Shown: positions 18,738 to 27,504 of the stretch, in pieces
How positions within the stretch are numbered: position 1 is the stretch's first letter
Layout of the letters: every line of letters starts with the position of its first letter
Origin: Pseudomonas brassicacearum
Lineage (GTDB): Bacteria; Pseudomonadota; Gammaproteobacteria; Pseudomonadales; Pseudomonadaceae
Direction: 5' to 3'
NCBI RefSeq assembly: GCF_003732265.1
Contig: NZ_MOBK01000002.1
Location: 549,278-613,277, forward strand
Length of the DNA stretch: 64,000 nt
The notes under the pieces: model-generated
Seen by the model: only the letters and a program-made list of their open reading frames with translations
Databases searched by the model: none
Told to the model about the DNA's origin: nothing
Program-made: the position numbers and the translations under genes

Positions 18738-18887
18738 GCGAAAGGAGGCTGTTTGAGTGTCCTACTCTACAGGCCGACTGCCACTTTAGTGGCGAGCCGG
18801 ACAAATGACCATTCAATTTTCGGGGCAAAAAACTGGCGTCAAAAGCATGGCCCTGAATGGTATAAAACCTGTGATGGGGGGATTGCC

Positions 18888-19022
18888 TGTGGCGAGGGGG
18901 CTTGCCCCCGTTCGGCTGCGAAGCAGTCGCAAAATCTATGCATACGGTTTTAATGACATTTTCAGGTGGCAGATTTTTGGGGACTGCTACGCAGTCCAAC
19001 GGGGGCAAGCCCCCTCGCCACA
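18888..19022. repeat. REPIN, GGCGAGGG family
   Basis: Inverted pair of GGCGAGGGGGCTTGCCCCCG cores with a longer central part (about 90 bases), inside the 455-bp gap between the GGDEF gene and the fumarase gene. Confidence 0.85.
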
Positions 19023-19113
19023 AGATTGACTGCCGGCGCGTGTACCCGCCCGCGAGGCGCGGTATACTGCCGCGCCTTTTTAGCGTCGCGCCAGCAGCCC
19101 CGGCGTGCCTTGA

Positions 19114-19157
19114 AAGGTGCTTGCAACCGACCGATGCACCCAAGCTGCAAGCACCTT
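19114..19157. promoter_or_regulatory. 12-bp perfect inverted repeat in the fumarase leader
   Basis: AAGGTGCTTGCA at 19114-19125 is exactly complementary to TGCAAGCACCTT at 19146-19157, ending 35 bp before the fumarase start. It could be an mRNA leader hairpin or an operator; there is no U-tract. Confidence 0.55.
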
Positions 19158-19192
19158 ATTGAATGTTCCCGTCTTTTAGAGGAGCGCGACTC

Positions 19193-20716
19193 ATGACCGT
19201 GATCAAGCAAGACGACCTGATTCAGAGCGTTGCCGACGCCCTGCAGTTCATTTCCTATTACCACCCCGTTGACTTCATCCAGGCGATGCACGAAGCCTAC
19301 CTGCGTGAAGAATCGCCGGCCGCCCGCGACTCCATCGCGCAAATCCTGATCAACTCGCGCATGTGTGCCACCGGCCACCGCCCGATCTGCCAGGACACCG
19401 GCATCGTCACCGTGTTCGTTCGCGTGGGCATGGACGTACGCTGGGATGGCGCCACCATGGGCCTGGACGACATGATCAACGAAGGCGTGCGCCGGGCTTA
19501 CAACCTGCCGGAAAACGTTCTGCGTGCCTCGATCCTCGCCGACCCGGCGGGCGCTCGTAAAAACACCAAGGACAACACCCCGGCCGTTATCCACTACTCC
19601 ATCGTTCCGGGTAACACCGTGGAAGTGGACGTGGCAGCCAAGGGCGGCGGTTCCGAGAACAAGTCGAAAATGGCCATGCTCAACCCGTCCGACTCGATCG
19701 TCGACTGGGTATTGAAGACCGTTCCGACCATGGGCGCCGGCTGGTGCCCACCGGGCATGCTCGGCATCGGCATCGGCGGCACCGCCGAGAAAGCCGCTGT
19801 CATGGCCAAGGAAGTGTTGATGGAATCCATCGACATTCACGAGCTGAAAGCGCGTGGCCCACAGAACCGTCTCGAAGAGATGCGCCTGGAGCTGTTCGAG
19901 AAGGTCAACCAACTGGGCATCGGCGCCCAGGGCCTGGGTGGCCTGACCACCGTGCTCGACGTGAAAATCATGGATTACCCGACCCACGCAGCCTCGCTGC
20001 CGGTGTGCATGATCCCGAACTGCGCCGCCACCCGTCACGCGCACTTCGTGCTCGACGGTTCCGGCCCGGCCTCGCTGGAAGCGCCACCGCTGGACGCCTA
20101 CCCGGAAATCGTCTGGGAAGCCGGCCCGTCGGCTCGTCGCGTCAATCTCGACACCCTGACCCCGGAAGACGTGCAGAGCTGGAAGCCGGGCGAAACCGTT
20201 CTGCTCAACGGCAAGATGCTCACCGGTCGCGACGCCGCGCACAAGCGCATGGTCGAGATGCTGAACAAGGGTGAAACCCTGCCAGTGGACCTGAAAGGTC
20301 GCTTCATCTACTACGTCGGCCCGGTTGATCCGGTGCGCGAAGAAGTGGTGGGCCCTGCCGGTCCGACCACCGCCACGCGGATGGACAAGTTCACCCGTCA
20401 GATCCTCGAGCAAACCGGCCTGCTGGGCATGATCGGCAAATCCGAGCGCGGCCCGACCGCGATCGAAGCGATCAAGGACCACAAGGCTGTTTACCTGATG
20501 GCAGTCGGCGGCGCGGCATACCTGGTGGCGCAAGCCATCAAGAAGTCCCGCGTTGTTGCTTTCGCCGAGCTGGGGATGGAAGCCATCTACGAGTTCGACG
20601 TGAAAGACATGCCAGTGACGGTTGCGGTTGATAGCAAAGGCGAGTCGGTACACATCACCGGTCCTGCGATCTGGCAGAAGAAGATCAGTGAAAGTCTGGC
20701 AGTAGAAGTGCAGTAA
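19193..20716 (+). CDS. fumA: Class I (Fe-S) fumarate hydratase
   Basis: A 507-residue iron-sulfur fumarase of the TCA cycle, fusing the alpha part (TtdA-like, with GHRPICQDTGIVTVFVRVGM and GAGWCPPGMLGIGIGGTAEK) and the beta part (TtdB-like, with GPTTATRMDKFTRQILEQTG). Cysteines in ICQDTG, GWCPPG and VCMIPNCAATRH include the expected [4Fe-4S] ligands. The start at 19193 follows an AGGAG-like site (GAGGAGCGCGACTC) and matches the family N-terminus; the frame open to 19163 is not used. A strong terminator follows. Confidence 0.94.
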   Translation: MTVIKQDDLIQSVADALQFISYYHPVDFIQAMHEAYLREESPAARDSIAQILINSRMCATGHRPICQDTGIVTVFVRVGMDVRWDGATMGLDDMINEGVRRAYNLPENVLRASILADPAGARKNTKDNTPAVIHYSIVPGNTVEVDVAAKGGGSENKSKMAMLNPSDSIVDWVLKTVPTMGAGWCPPGMLGIGIGGTAEKAAVMAKEVLMESIDIHELKARGPQNRLEEMRLELFEKVNQLGIGAQGLGGLTTVLDVKIMDYPTHAASLPVCMIPNCAATRHAHFVLDGSGPASLEAPPLDAYPEIVWEAGPSARRVNLDTLTPEDVQSWKPGETVLLNGKMLTGRDAAHKRMVEMLNKGETLPVDLKGRFIYYVGPVDPVREEVVGPAGPTTATRMDKFTRQILEQTGLLGMIGKSERGPTAIEAIKDHKAVYLMAVGGAAYLVAQAIKKSRVVAFAELGMEAIYEFDVKDMPVTVAVDSKGESVHITGPAIWQKKISESLAVEVQ

Positions 20717-20734
20717 GCGCTTCAAGCTGCTGAT

Positions 20735-20772
20735 AAGGCCGGGGCCTCTTACAGAGGACCCGGCCTTTTTTT
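20735..20772 (+). terminator. Rho-independent terminator of fumarase gene
   Basis: A 15-bp stem with one mismatch (AAGGCCGGGGCCTCT against AGAGGACCCGGCCTT) and a T-run, 19 bases after the stop. Confidence 0.94.
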
Positions 20773-20944
20773 CAGCCAAGTTTTTAATGTCATATTGTGT
20801 TTAGCAAATCGGTCGAAAAATCGGCATAGCCTCAAAATACTTGATTGAACGAAGCAGCATGAAAGGTGCTACCCAGGCGTGGCTCATGATTTCAGGCTCT
20901 CCGTGCTATCGTGCGCGCCCGTATTGCTAACTGTTTCCGACACC

Positions 20945-22711
20945 ATGTTTGCTCGTTCGCGCACATTACGCCTGACGCTGTACACCGTGCTGATCGTTGC
21001 AGGTGCCGCACTGGCCGCCGGATTTGCCCTGCGCCACACCGAACGCCAGGCCCTGGTTGAAGACGCCGCCCGAGCCAATCAGCAACTGGCGTTGTACGCC
21101 AACTCCCTGCACACCCTAATCGACCGCTACCGCGCCCTGCCCGCCGTGCTCGCGCTGGACCCGCAATTGCGCGCCGCCCTCAACGGCACGGTATCGCCTG
21201 AGCAGCAGGACGCACTGAATCGCAAGCTGGAAAAAATCAACGGTGCCGCGCAATCCTCGACCCTCGAACTGCTCGACCGCACCGGCCTCGCCGTGGCCGC
21301 CAGCAATTGGCGGTTGCCCAGCAGTTATGTCGGTCACAACTACGGCTTTCGCCCCTACTTCAGCGAGACCCGCACCCAAGGCACCGGGCGCTTTTATGCG
21401 GTGGGCGTGACCAGTGGTATTCCGGGGTATTTCCTGTCCAGCGCGGTCACGGGCGACAACGGCGAATTTCTCGGCGCGATGGTGGTCAAGCTCGAGTTTC
21501 CGGAACTGGAACGCGAATGGCGTCAAGGCAGCGACACGCTGCTGGTCAGTGACGCACGCGGGATCATCTTCATCGCCAACCAGCCGGGCTGGCGTTATCG
21601 CTTGTTGAAACCGTTGAACGACAACGATCACGCCGAACTCAAGGTCACCCGCCAATACGACAAACAACCGCTGACGCCGCTGGAGTTTCAATCCCTGCGC
21701 CGCTTCGACGACAACAGCGATCTGGCGCGGGTGGTCGGCCCTGACGGCACGGCGGATTACCTGTGGGAATCGCTGCCGCTGGCCACCGAAGGCTGGACGC
21801 TGCACCTGTTGCGTCGCCCGCAGGTCGCGTTCGAAGACAGTCGCAATGCTGCGCTGGCCGCTGCCGGATTATGGCTGGCGCTGGTGTTTCTGTTGCTGTT
21901 CCTCAATCAGCGCTGGCGCCTGGCGAAAATGCGCCAGCGCAGCCGCGAAGAGCTTGAGCAACTGGTGGAAGAACGCACCCGCGACCTGCGCACCGCTCAG
22001 GACGGGCTGGTGCAATCGGCCAAGCTTGCGGCGCTCGGCCAGATGTCGGCGGCCCTCGCCCATGAAATCAACCAGCCATTGACCGCCCAGCGCATGCAGT
22101 TGGCCACCTTGCGCCTGCTGCTCGATCACGGTCGGGTCGACGACGCCTACAAGGCGCTGAAACCGGTGGATGACATGCTGACACGCATGGCCGCCCTCAC
22201 CGGTCACCTGAAAACCTTCGCCCGCAAAAGCCCCAGCGGCCTGCGCGAACGACTGGACCTGGCGGCGGTGGTTGACCAATCGCTGCAGTTGCTCGACGCG
22301 CGCCTGCGGGATGAACAGGTCAGCACGGTGCTGCACCTGACGCGTCCGGCGTGGGTGCGCGGCGATGCGATTCGCCTGGAGCAGGTGCTGATCAACCTGC
22401 TGCGCAACGCCCTCGATGCCATGCACGACAAGCCCTGCAAACGCCTGGAAATCCGCCTCGAAGCCGACGAGCAACTGTGGCGCCTGACGGTCAGCGACAA
22501 CGGTGGCGGCATCGCCGAAGAACACCTGCCGAACGTGTTCGATCCGTTCTTCACCACCAAACCGGTGGGCGATGGCCTGGGCTTGGGTCTGGCGGTATCG
22601 TTTGCCATCGCTCACGAAGCGGGCGGACGCCTGAGTGCCGACAACCACGCCAACGGCGCGGTGTTCACCCTGACCTTGCCCATCGACCTGGAGGCGCCTG
22701 CCGCATGCTGA
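20945..22711 (+). CDS. dctB: DctB-type sensor histidine kinase
   Basis: A 588-residue membrane kinase. After a first helix ([17 protein letters not shown]) comes a periplasmic double-PDC sensor; [20 protein letters not shown] is close to the dicarboxylate-binding part of DctB. The second membrane helix is near 303-320, followed by a coiled coil, the H-box [17 protein letters not shown] (His373), an N-box NALDAM and G-boxes DNGGGI and [11 protein letters not shown]. The ATG at 20945 is preferred to an upstream one at 20879. It overlaps the regulator gene by 7 bases. Because the neighbour is a ketoglutarate-type transporter, it may correspond functionally to MifS rather than DctB. Confidence 0.85.
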   Translation: MFARSRTLRLTLYTVLIVAGAALAAGFALRHTERQALVEDAARANQQLALYANSLHTLIDRYRALPAVLALDPQLRAALNGTVSPEQQDALNRKLEKINGAAQSSTLELLDRTGLAVAASNWRLPSSYVGHNYGFRPYFSETRTQGTGRFYAVGVTSGIPGYFLSSAVTGDNGEFLGAMVVKLEFPELEREWRQGSDTLLVSDARGIIFIANQPGWRYRLLKPLNDNDHAELKVTRQYDKQPLTPLEFQSLRRFDDNSDLARVVGPDGTADYLWESLPLATEGWTLHLLRRPQVAFEDSRNAALAAAGLWLALVFLLLFLNQRWRLAKMRQRSREELEQLVEERTRDLRTAQDGLVQSAKLAALGQMSAALAHEINQPLTAQRMQLATLRLLLDHGRVDDAYKALKPVDDMLTRMAALTGHLKTFARKSPSGLRERLDLAAVVDQSLQLLDARLRDEQVSTVLHLTRPAWVRGDAIRLEQVLINLLRNALDAMHDKPCKRLEIRLEADEQLWRLTVSDNGGGIAEEHLPNVFDPFFTTKPVGDGLGLGLAVSFAIAHEAGGRLSADNHANGAVFTLTLPIDLEAPAAC

Positions 22712-24039
22712 ATTCCGTGATGGTGGTCGACGACGAAAGCAGCATTCGCAGCGCCGTCGAACAATGGCTGAGCCTGTCGGGTTTCGAGGTGCAGTTATTC
22801 AGCCGCGCCGATGAGTGCCTGGCGCAATTGCCTGCGCACTTTCCCGGGGTGATCCTCAGCGATGTGCGCATGCCCGGCATGACCGGGCTGGAGTTGCTGG
22901 CCGAAGTTCAGCGTCGCGATGCGGACTTGCCGGTGATTTTGTTGACCGGCCACGGCGATGTGCCGATGGCGGTCGAAGCGATGCGCGATGGTGCGTATGA
23001 CTTTCTCGAGAAACCCTTCAGTCCGGAAACCCTGCTGAGCAGTTTGCGCAGGGCGTTGGACAAGCGTCGGCTGGTCCTGGAAAACCGCGCCTTGCACGAA
23101 CAGGCCGACAACCGCGCCAAACTCGACGCCACCCTGCTCGGCGTGTCCCGTGGCTTGCAGACGCTGCGTCGGCAAGTGCTGGACCTGGCGGCGTTGCCGG
23201 TCAACGTGTTGATCCGCGGTGAAACCGGCAGCGGCAAAGAGCTGGTCGCCCGTTGCCTGCACGACTTTGGGCCGCGGGCCGACAAGCCGTTTGTGGCGCT
23301 TAATTGCGCGGCGATTCCCGAGCAGTTGTTCGAGGCTGAGTTGTTTGGCCATGAAAGCGGCGCGTTCACCGGCGCGACGGGTAAACGCATCGGCAAGCTT
23401 GAATACGCCGATGGCGGCACGCTGTTTCTCGATGAGATCGAAAGCATGCCGCTGGCCCAGCAGGTGAAATTGCTGCGGGTGTTGCAGGAGCAGAAGCTTG
23501 AGCGCCTGGGGTCGAACCAGAGTATTCGCGTGGATTTGCGGATCATTGCCGCGACCAAGCCGGACCTGCTGGATGAGGCGCGGGCCGGGCGTTTTCGTGA
23601 GGATTTGGCGTATCGCTTGAACGTCGCCGAGTTGCGGCTGCCGCCGCTGCGTGATCGGCGCGAAGACATTCCGTTGTTGTTCGAATCGTTTGCACAGCAG
23701 GCCGCCGAGCGATTGGGCCGGACCTTTCCACCGTTGACCGGCTCGCAGTTGAGTCATCTGCTGAGCCACGACTGGCCGGGCAATGTGCGCGAGCTGGCGA
23801 ACGTTGCCGAACGGCAAGTGCTGGGGCTGGGTGAACCGGAACCGGTGGGAATTGATCCGGGGCAGTCGCTGGCGGCGCAGCAGGAAGCGTTCGAGGCGCA
23901 TTGCCTGCGCGCGGCATTGACCCGGCACAAGGGTGATGTGAAAGCGGTGCTTGAAGAACTGCAACTGCCGCGCCGGACCTTTAATGAAAAGATGCAGCGG
24001 CATGGGTTGAGTCGGGAGATGTTCCTGACTGACAGCTGA
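22705..24039 (+). CDS. dctD: DctD/MifR-type sigma-54-dependent response regulator
   Basis: A 444-residue NtrC-family activator: receiver domain with phospho-acceptor Asp53 (GVILSDVRMPGMTGLELL), AAA+ domain with Walker A GETGSGKE (172-179) and the sigma-54 contact loop GAFTGA (219-224), and a Fis-type C-terminal helix-turn-helix (VKAVLEELQLPRRTFNEKMQ). All parts needed for sigma-54 activation are intact. Its probable target is the transporter 300 bp downstream, which has a sigma-54 promoter. MifR, which controls alpha-ketoglutarate uptake in P. aeruginosa, is an equally good name. Confidence 0.9.
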   Translation: MLNSVMVVDDESSIRSAVEQWLSLSGFEVQLFSRADECLAQLPAHFPGVILSDVRMPGMTGLELLAEVQRRDADLPVILLTGHGDVPMAVEAMRDGAYDFLEKPFSPETLLSSLRRALDKRRLVLENRALHEQADNRAKLDATLLGVSRGLQTLRRQVLDLAALPVNVLIRGETGSGKELVARCLHDFGPRADKPFVALNCAAIPEQLFEAELFGHESGAFTGATGKRIGKLEYADGGTLFLDEIESMPLAQQVKLLRVLQEQKLERLGSNQSIRVDLRIIAATKPDLLDEARAGRFREDLAYRLNVAELRLPPLRDRREDIPLLFESFAQQAAERLGRTFPPLTGSQLSHLLSHDWPGNVRELANVAERQVLGLGEPEPVGIDPGQSLAAQQEAFEAHCLRAALTRHKGDVKAVLEELQLPRRTFNEKMQRHGLSREMFLTDS

Positions 24040-24064
24040 TTTTTGCAGTGTCCGGACTGGCCTC

Positions 24065-24138
24065 TTCGCGAGCAAGCCCGCTCCCACATTTGAATTGTGT
24101 ACACCGGACCACTGTGGGAGCGGGCTTGCTCGCGAAGG
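24065..24138. repeat. REPIN, GGGAGCG family
   Basis: Compact inverted REP pair directly after the response regulator gene and before the activator-site region of the transporter. Confidence 0.85.
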
Positions 24139-24176
24139 GGCCGGTAAAGGCAACACATCAAATGGCCCATAAGCAA

Positions 24177-24222
24177 TTTTCCGCTCACACCCAATCCAGC
24201 ATAAGCGGATTTCCGCTCACCC
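24177..24222. promoter_or_regulatory. Putative upstream activator sites for the transporter
   Basis: TTTCCGCTCAC occurs twice (24178-24188 and 24210-24220), 32 bp apart, about three helical turns; the second copy is part of a palindrome AGCGGATTTCCGCT (24204-24217). The sites start about 80 bp upstream of the sigma-54 promoter, a usual distance for NtrC-family binding sites. Confidence 0.55.
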
Positions 24223-24258
24223 AGCCTTCAAAACCCCTCTAAACCGCCCCTCTCCCCC

Positions 24259-24275
24259 TTGGCACACCTCCTGCT
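24259..24275 (+). promoter_or_regulatory. Sigma-54 (RpoN) promoter of the MHS transporter
   Basis: TTGGCACACCTCCTGCT matches the -24/-12 consensus YTGGCACG-N4-TTGCW, with GG and GC ten bases apart as required. It lies 63 bases before the transporter start, next to a sigma-54 activator gene. Confidence 0.82.
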
Positions 24276-24337
24276 ATAGCCCCCACAGGCTGCGTTTCAA
24301 CGCGCTCCACAAAAACAATTAAACGAAGGATCCTTCA

Positions 24338-25657
24338 ATGGATAACTCCAACGCCCTGCCCCTTGGGTCGGCTGCCGTGCCCGCCAAAGAAAGAACCACC
24401 TCCAGCCGCATCAAGTCGATCTTCAGCGGCTCCGTCGGCAATATGGTCGAGTGGTACGACTGGTACGTCTACGCCGCCTTCTCCCTGTACTTCGCCAAGG
24501 CCTTTTTCCCCAAAGGCGACACCACCGCCCAACTGCTGAACACCGCCGCGATCTTCGCCGTGGGCTTCCTGATGCGCCCGATCGGTGGCTGGCTGATGGG
24601 CCTCTACGCCGACAAGGCCGGCCGCAAGAAAGCGCTGATGGCTTCGGTGTACCTGATGTGTTTCGGCTCGCTGCTGATCGCCCTGAGCCCGGGTTATGAA
24701 ACCATTGGCATCGGCGCACCGATCCTGCTGATTTTCGCCCGTCTGCTGCAAGGCCTGTCGGTCGGTGGCGAGTACGGCACCTCGGCGACTTACCTCAGCG
24801 AGATGGCGACCAAGGATCGTCGCGGTTTCTACTCCAGCTTCCAGTACGTGACCCTGATCTCCGGCCAGCTCATCGCCCTGGCGGTACTGATCGTGCTGCA
24901 ACAAACCCTGACCACCGAACAACTGTACGATTGGGGCTGGCGCATCCCGTTCGCCATCGGCGCACTGTGTGCCGTGGTCGCGCTGTACCTGCGTCGTGGC
25001 ATGGAAGAAACCGAGTCGTTCACCAAGAAAGAGAAGGCCAAGGAAAGCGCGATGCGCACCTTACTGCGCCATCCCAAGGAACTGATGACCGTGGTCGGCC
25101 TGACCATGGGCGGCACCCTGGCGTTCTACACCTACACCACCTACATGCAGAAATACCTGGTGAACACGGTCGGCATGAGCATCTCCGACTCCACCACGAT
25201 TTCCGCGGCGACGCTGTTCCTGTTCATGTGCCTGCAACCGCTGGTAGGCGGCTTGTCGGATAAGGTCGGTCGCCGGCCGATCCTGATTGCCTTCGGCATC
25301 CTGGGGACGCTGTTCACCGTGCCGATCCTGACCACCCTGCACACCGTTCAGACCTGGTGGGGCGCGTTCTTCCTGATCATGGCGGCGCTGATCATCGTCA
25401 GCGGCTACACCTCGATCAACGCGGTGGTGAAAGCCGAGCTGTTCCCGACTGAAATTCGGGCACTGGGGGTTGGTTTGCCATATGCCCTGACCGTGTCGAT
25501 TTTCGGCGGCACCGCTGAATACATCGCGCTGTGGTTCAAGAGCATCGGCATGGAAACCGGGTATTACTGGTATGTCACGGCGTGTATTGCGGTGTCGTTG
25601 CTGGTGTATGTGACCATGAAAGACACCCGCAAGCATTCGCGGATCGAGACGGACTGA
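24338..25657 (+). CDS. kgtP: MHS-family (MFS) dicarboxylate / alpha-ketoglutarate:H+ symporter
   Basis: A 439-residue, 12-helix major facilitator protein of the metabolite:H+ symporter family. Diagnostic parts are SVGNMVEWYDWYVYAAFSLY, RPIGGWLMGLYADKAGRKKA, ARLLQGLSVGGEYGTSATYL and DKVGRRPILIAFGIL. It resembles the ketoglutarate permeases KgtP and PA5530. An adjacent DctB/DctD-like pair and a sigma-54 promoter indicate induction by an external C4/C5 dicarboxylate. The exact substrate is an inference from family and context. A cluster of REP copies follows. Confidence 0.85.
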   Translation: MDNSNALPLGSAAVPAKERTTSSRIKSIFSGSVGNMVEWYDWYVYAAFSLYFAKAFFPKGDTTAQLLNTAAIFAVGFLMRPIGGWLMGLYADKAGRKKALMASVYLMCFGSLLIALSPGYETIGIGAPILLIFARLLQGLSVGGEYGTSATYLSEMATKDRRGFYSSFQYVTLISGQLIALAVLIVLQQTLTTEQLYDWGWRIPFAIGALCAVVALYLRRGMEETESFTKKEKAKESAMRTLLRHPKELMTVVGLTMGGTLAFYTYTTYMQKYLVNTVGMSISDSTTISAATLFLFMCLQPLVGGLSDKVGRRPILIAFGILGTLFTVPILTTLHTVQTWWGAFFLIMAALIIVSGYTSINAVVKAELFPTEIRALGVGLPYALTVSIFGGTAEYIALWFKSIGMETGYYWYVTACIAVSLLVYVTMKDTRKHSRIETD

Positions 25658-25689
25658 CCTCTAGATTGATAGTGGCTTTACTGGCCCCA

Positions 25690-25836
25690 TCGCGAGCAGG
25701 CTCACTCCTACAGTGACCGGGTTCTTTCATGAGAATGCGGTCCACTGTGGGAGTGAGCCTGCTCGCGATAGCGGTGTATCAGTCACATGGATGCTGGATG
25801 ACACACCGCTATCGCGAGCAGGCTCACTCCTACATT
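25690..25836. repeat. Three REP copies of a local GAGTGAGC variant
   Basis: Copies at 25690-25713, 25745-25769 and 25811-25836. All share the same change relative to other copies in the window: core GAGTGAGCCTGCTCGCGAT and its complement with CTCACTCC. The first two form a REPIN; the third is an extra inverted copy. Confidence 0.82.
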
Positions 25837-25911
25837 GAATTCTCTTTGCTGGAAATTATCGGCTCGTCCTTGCACCATGGTCGTCTCACAAGCGCACCTG
25901 GATTGCACCTC

Positions 25912-26541
25912 ATGCCCGACGACATCCACTACTACGAACCCGCCAACGGTCACGGCCTGCCCCACGACCCATTCAACGCCATCGTCGGCCCGCGCCCTAT
26001 CGGCTGGATTTCCTCGCAAGATGCCAACGGCCGCTTGAACCTGGCGCCGTACAGTTTCTTCAACGCGTTCAACTACATTCCACCGATCATTGGTTTTTCC
26101 AGTGTCGGGCGCAAAGACAGCCTGAATAACATCGAACAGACCGGCGAGTTCGCCTGGAACCTCGCCACTCGCCCATTGGCCGAGCAGATGAACCAGAGCT
26201 GTGCGATGGTCGGGCCAGACGTGAATGAATTCGAGCTGTCCGGGTTAACCCCCGCCGCCTCGACCATCATTCAGGTGCCACGGGTCGCTGAAAGCCCGGT
26301 GTCCTTTGAGTGCAAGGTCACGCAGATCATCCAGTTGCAGCGCGCGGACGGGAATGTGGTGCCGAGCTGGCTGATTCTCGGCGAAGTGGTCGCCGTGCAT
26401 ATCGCCAAATGGCTGTTGAAGGATGGCGTCTACGACACCGCCGCGGCAGAACCGATTCTGCGCGGCGGCGGGCCGGCGGACTATTTTCAGCTGGGGCCAG
26501 AGGCGTTGTTCAAGATGTATCGCCCGGGAGCGAAGAGGTAA
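25912..26541 (+). CDS. Flavin reductase family protein (FMN-binding split barrel)
   Basis: A 209-residue cytoplasmic protein. FNAIVGPRPIGWISSQDANG and LNLAPYSFFNAFNYIPPIIG followed by FSSVGRKDSLNNI are the typical FMN-binding N-terminus of the flavin-reductase-like split-barrel family. Substrate and partner are unknown. The start at 25912 (MPDDIHYYEP) fits the family; the open frame back to 25729 only runs through REP sequence. It converges with a small hypothetical gene. Confidence 0.85.
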   Translation: MPDDIHYYEPANGHGLPHDPFNAIVGPRPIGWISSQDANGRLNLAPYSFFNAFNYIPPIIGFSSVGRKDSLNNIEQTGEFAWNLATRPLAEQMNQSCAMVGPDVNEFELSGLTPAASTIIQVPRVAESPVSFECKVTQIIQLQRADGNVVPSWLILGEVVAVHIAKWLLKDGVYDTAAAEPILRGGGPADYFQLGPEALFKMYRPGAKR

Positions 26542-26542
26542 C

Positions 26543-26773
26543 TCACCACAACAGGTCGGTGTTTTCCTTGACGTCCTTGAGGCGGGTCAGCTCTTTGGCG
26601 GCGGCTTCATCGGCTTCATGGGCGGTCTTGAAGATCTGGTCTTCGAGGACCTTGTGGAAACGCGGTGCGCCCCCGCCACCCAAGGCTTTGACGGCGATGG
26701 CGGCGTGGTATCCACCTTCACCCGGTACTACTGCGGAAACGGCTTCGAAGTGATCAAAGGCTTTACGTGCCAT
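26543..26773 (-). CDS. Small protein of unknown function
   Basis: A 76-residue protein (MARKAFDHFEAVSAVVPGEG at the N-terminus) with a Gly-rich centre (KALGGGGAPRFHK) and a charged helical C-terminus (TAHEADEAAAKELTRLKDV). No domain recognised. It ends one base after the flavin reductase stop on the other strand. On the same strand 42 bp upstream lies the ABM-domain gene, so the two could be co-transcribed. The codon pattern looks coding. Confidence 0.65.
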   Translation of the reverse strand: MARKAFDHFEAVSAVVPGEGGYHAAIAVKALGGGGAPRFHKVLEDQIFKTAHEADEAAAKELTRLKDVKENTDLLW

Positions 26774-26815
26774 GTCGCGGAATCCTGGCTGGTTGAGAAT
26801 GCGCTCATTAAACCC

Positions 26816-27169
26816 TCAACCCGCCATTTTGTGTACCCACGACCGGGTCTGACCCAGCGCCTGGGCAGCCGACACTTCCTTGAAGGTGTGGAAATCCAGG
26901 CTGTTGACCACCAGGTCCTGCACCAACTCGGCAAACACTTCCATCGCCGGGGTGCTGAAGTACGCGGTCATGGCCTGCTGGTTGATCCAGAAACCGGACA
27001 CCAGCCACAACTCGGCATCGCATTGCGATTGTTGCAGGGCAAAGCTCAGGCAACCCGGTGCATTGCGCGTCGGCTCGATCAGGGCGCTCAGGCGCGCACC
27101 GAGTTCCACCGAACGCCCGGCGTGGGCACGGACAAAAGCCATATGACTGACGGGGATCTGCGTAGACAT
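26816..27169 (-). CDS. Antibiotic biosynthesis monooxygenase (ABM)-like domain protein
   Basis: A 117-residue ferredoxin-fold protein. MAFVRAHAGRSVELGARLSA followed by LIEPTRNAPGCLSFALQQSQ is typical of the ABM family, which includes quinol monooxygenases such as YgiN; ELWLVSGFWINQQAMTAYFS supplies the second half. The reaction is unknown. The start at 27169 (MSTQIPVSHM) is taken because the extension to 27226 has no family similarity. Confidence 0.8.
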   Translation of the reverse strand: MSTQIPVSHMAFVRAHAGRSVELGARLSALIEPTRNAPGCLSFALQQSQCDAELWLVSGFWINQQAMTAYFSTPAMEVFAELVQDLVVNSLDFHTFKEVSAAQALGQTRSWVHKMAG

Positions 27170-27504
27170 GTTCAACCCTCCCAGGTACTCGAGTGGCAGC
27201 CGTGGGACGGGCTGCGACAGGATCAAAGGTTAATCGCGCACCCGCCAGCGCGGTTAGTCGATTCCTGCCGGCTTGTTGCACAATCCTGCGCGCGTCGCAA
27301 AAAACCTCTACCACCCGGCAAAAGGCTTTCAGGTCAATGAAAACGGGCTTTCAAGCAAGTTTTACGGGGGCTGCCCACTGCTAGAGGCGCCGTTAAATCA
27401 CCCCGTGCAGAATCAGGCAAGGTTGAGGCAGGATGTGTCTACCGCTTCGTCTTGCACAAACATAAGCTGAGCCCATTATCCACGCCCCACCGAGGATGCC
27501 TTGC
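27170..27504. other. Divergent intergenic region, no gene seen
   Basis: This 335-bp gap separates the ABM-domain gene and the AraC regulator, which diverge. I see no REP copy, hairpin or clear promoter element; short open frames here lack ribosome binding sites. Confidence 0.4.

Noticed and set aside
18962..20779. 605-codon open frame antisense to the fumarase gene
   Set aside because: It is a shadow of a GC-rich coding strand; it has no family similarity, is rich in His, Gly and Asp as expected for antisense frames, and the sense strand encodes an intact enzyme.
25690..25836. CRISPR array suspected from three regular repeats
   Set aside because: The copies alternate in orientation and are palindromic REP units; there are no equal-length spacers and no cas genes.
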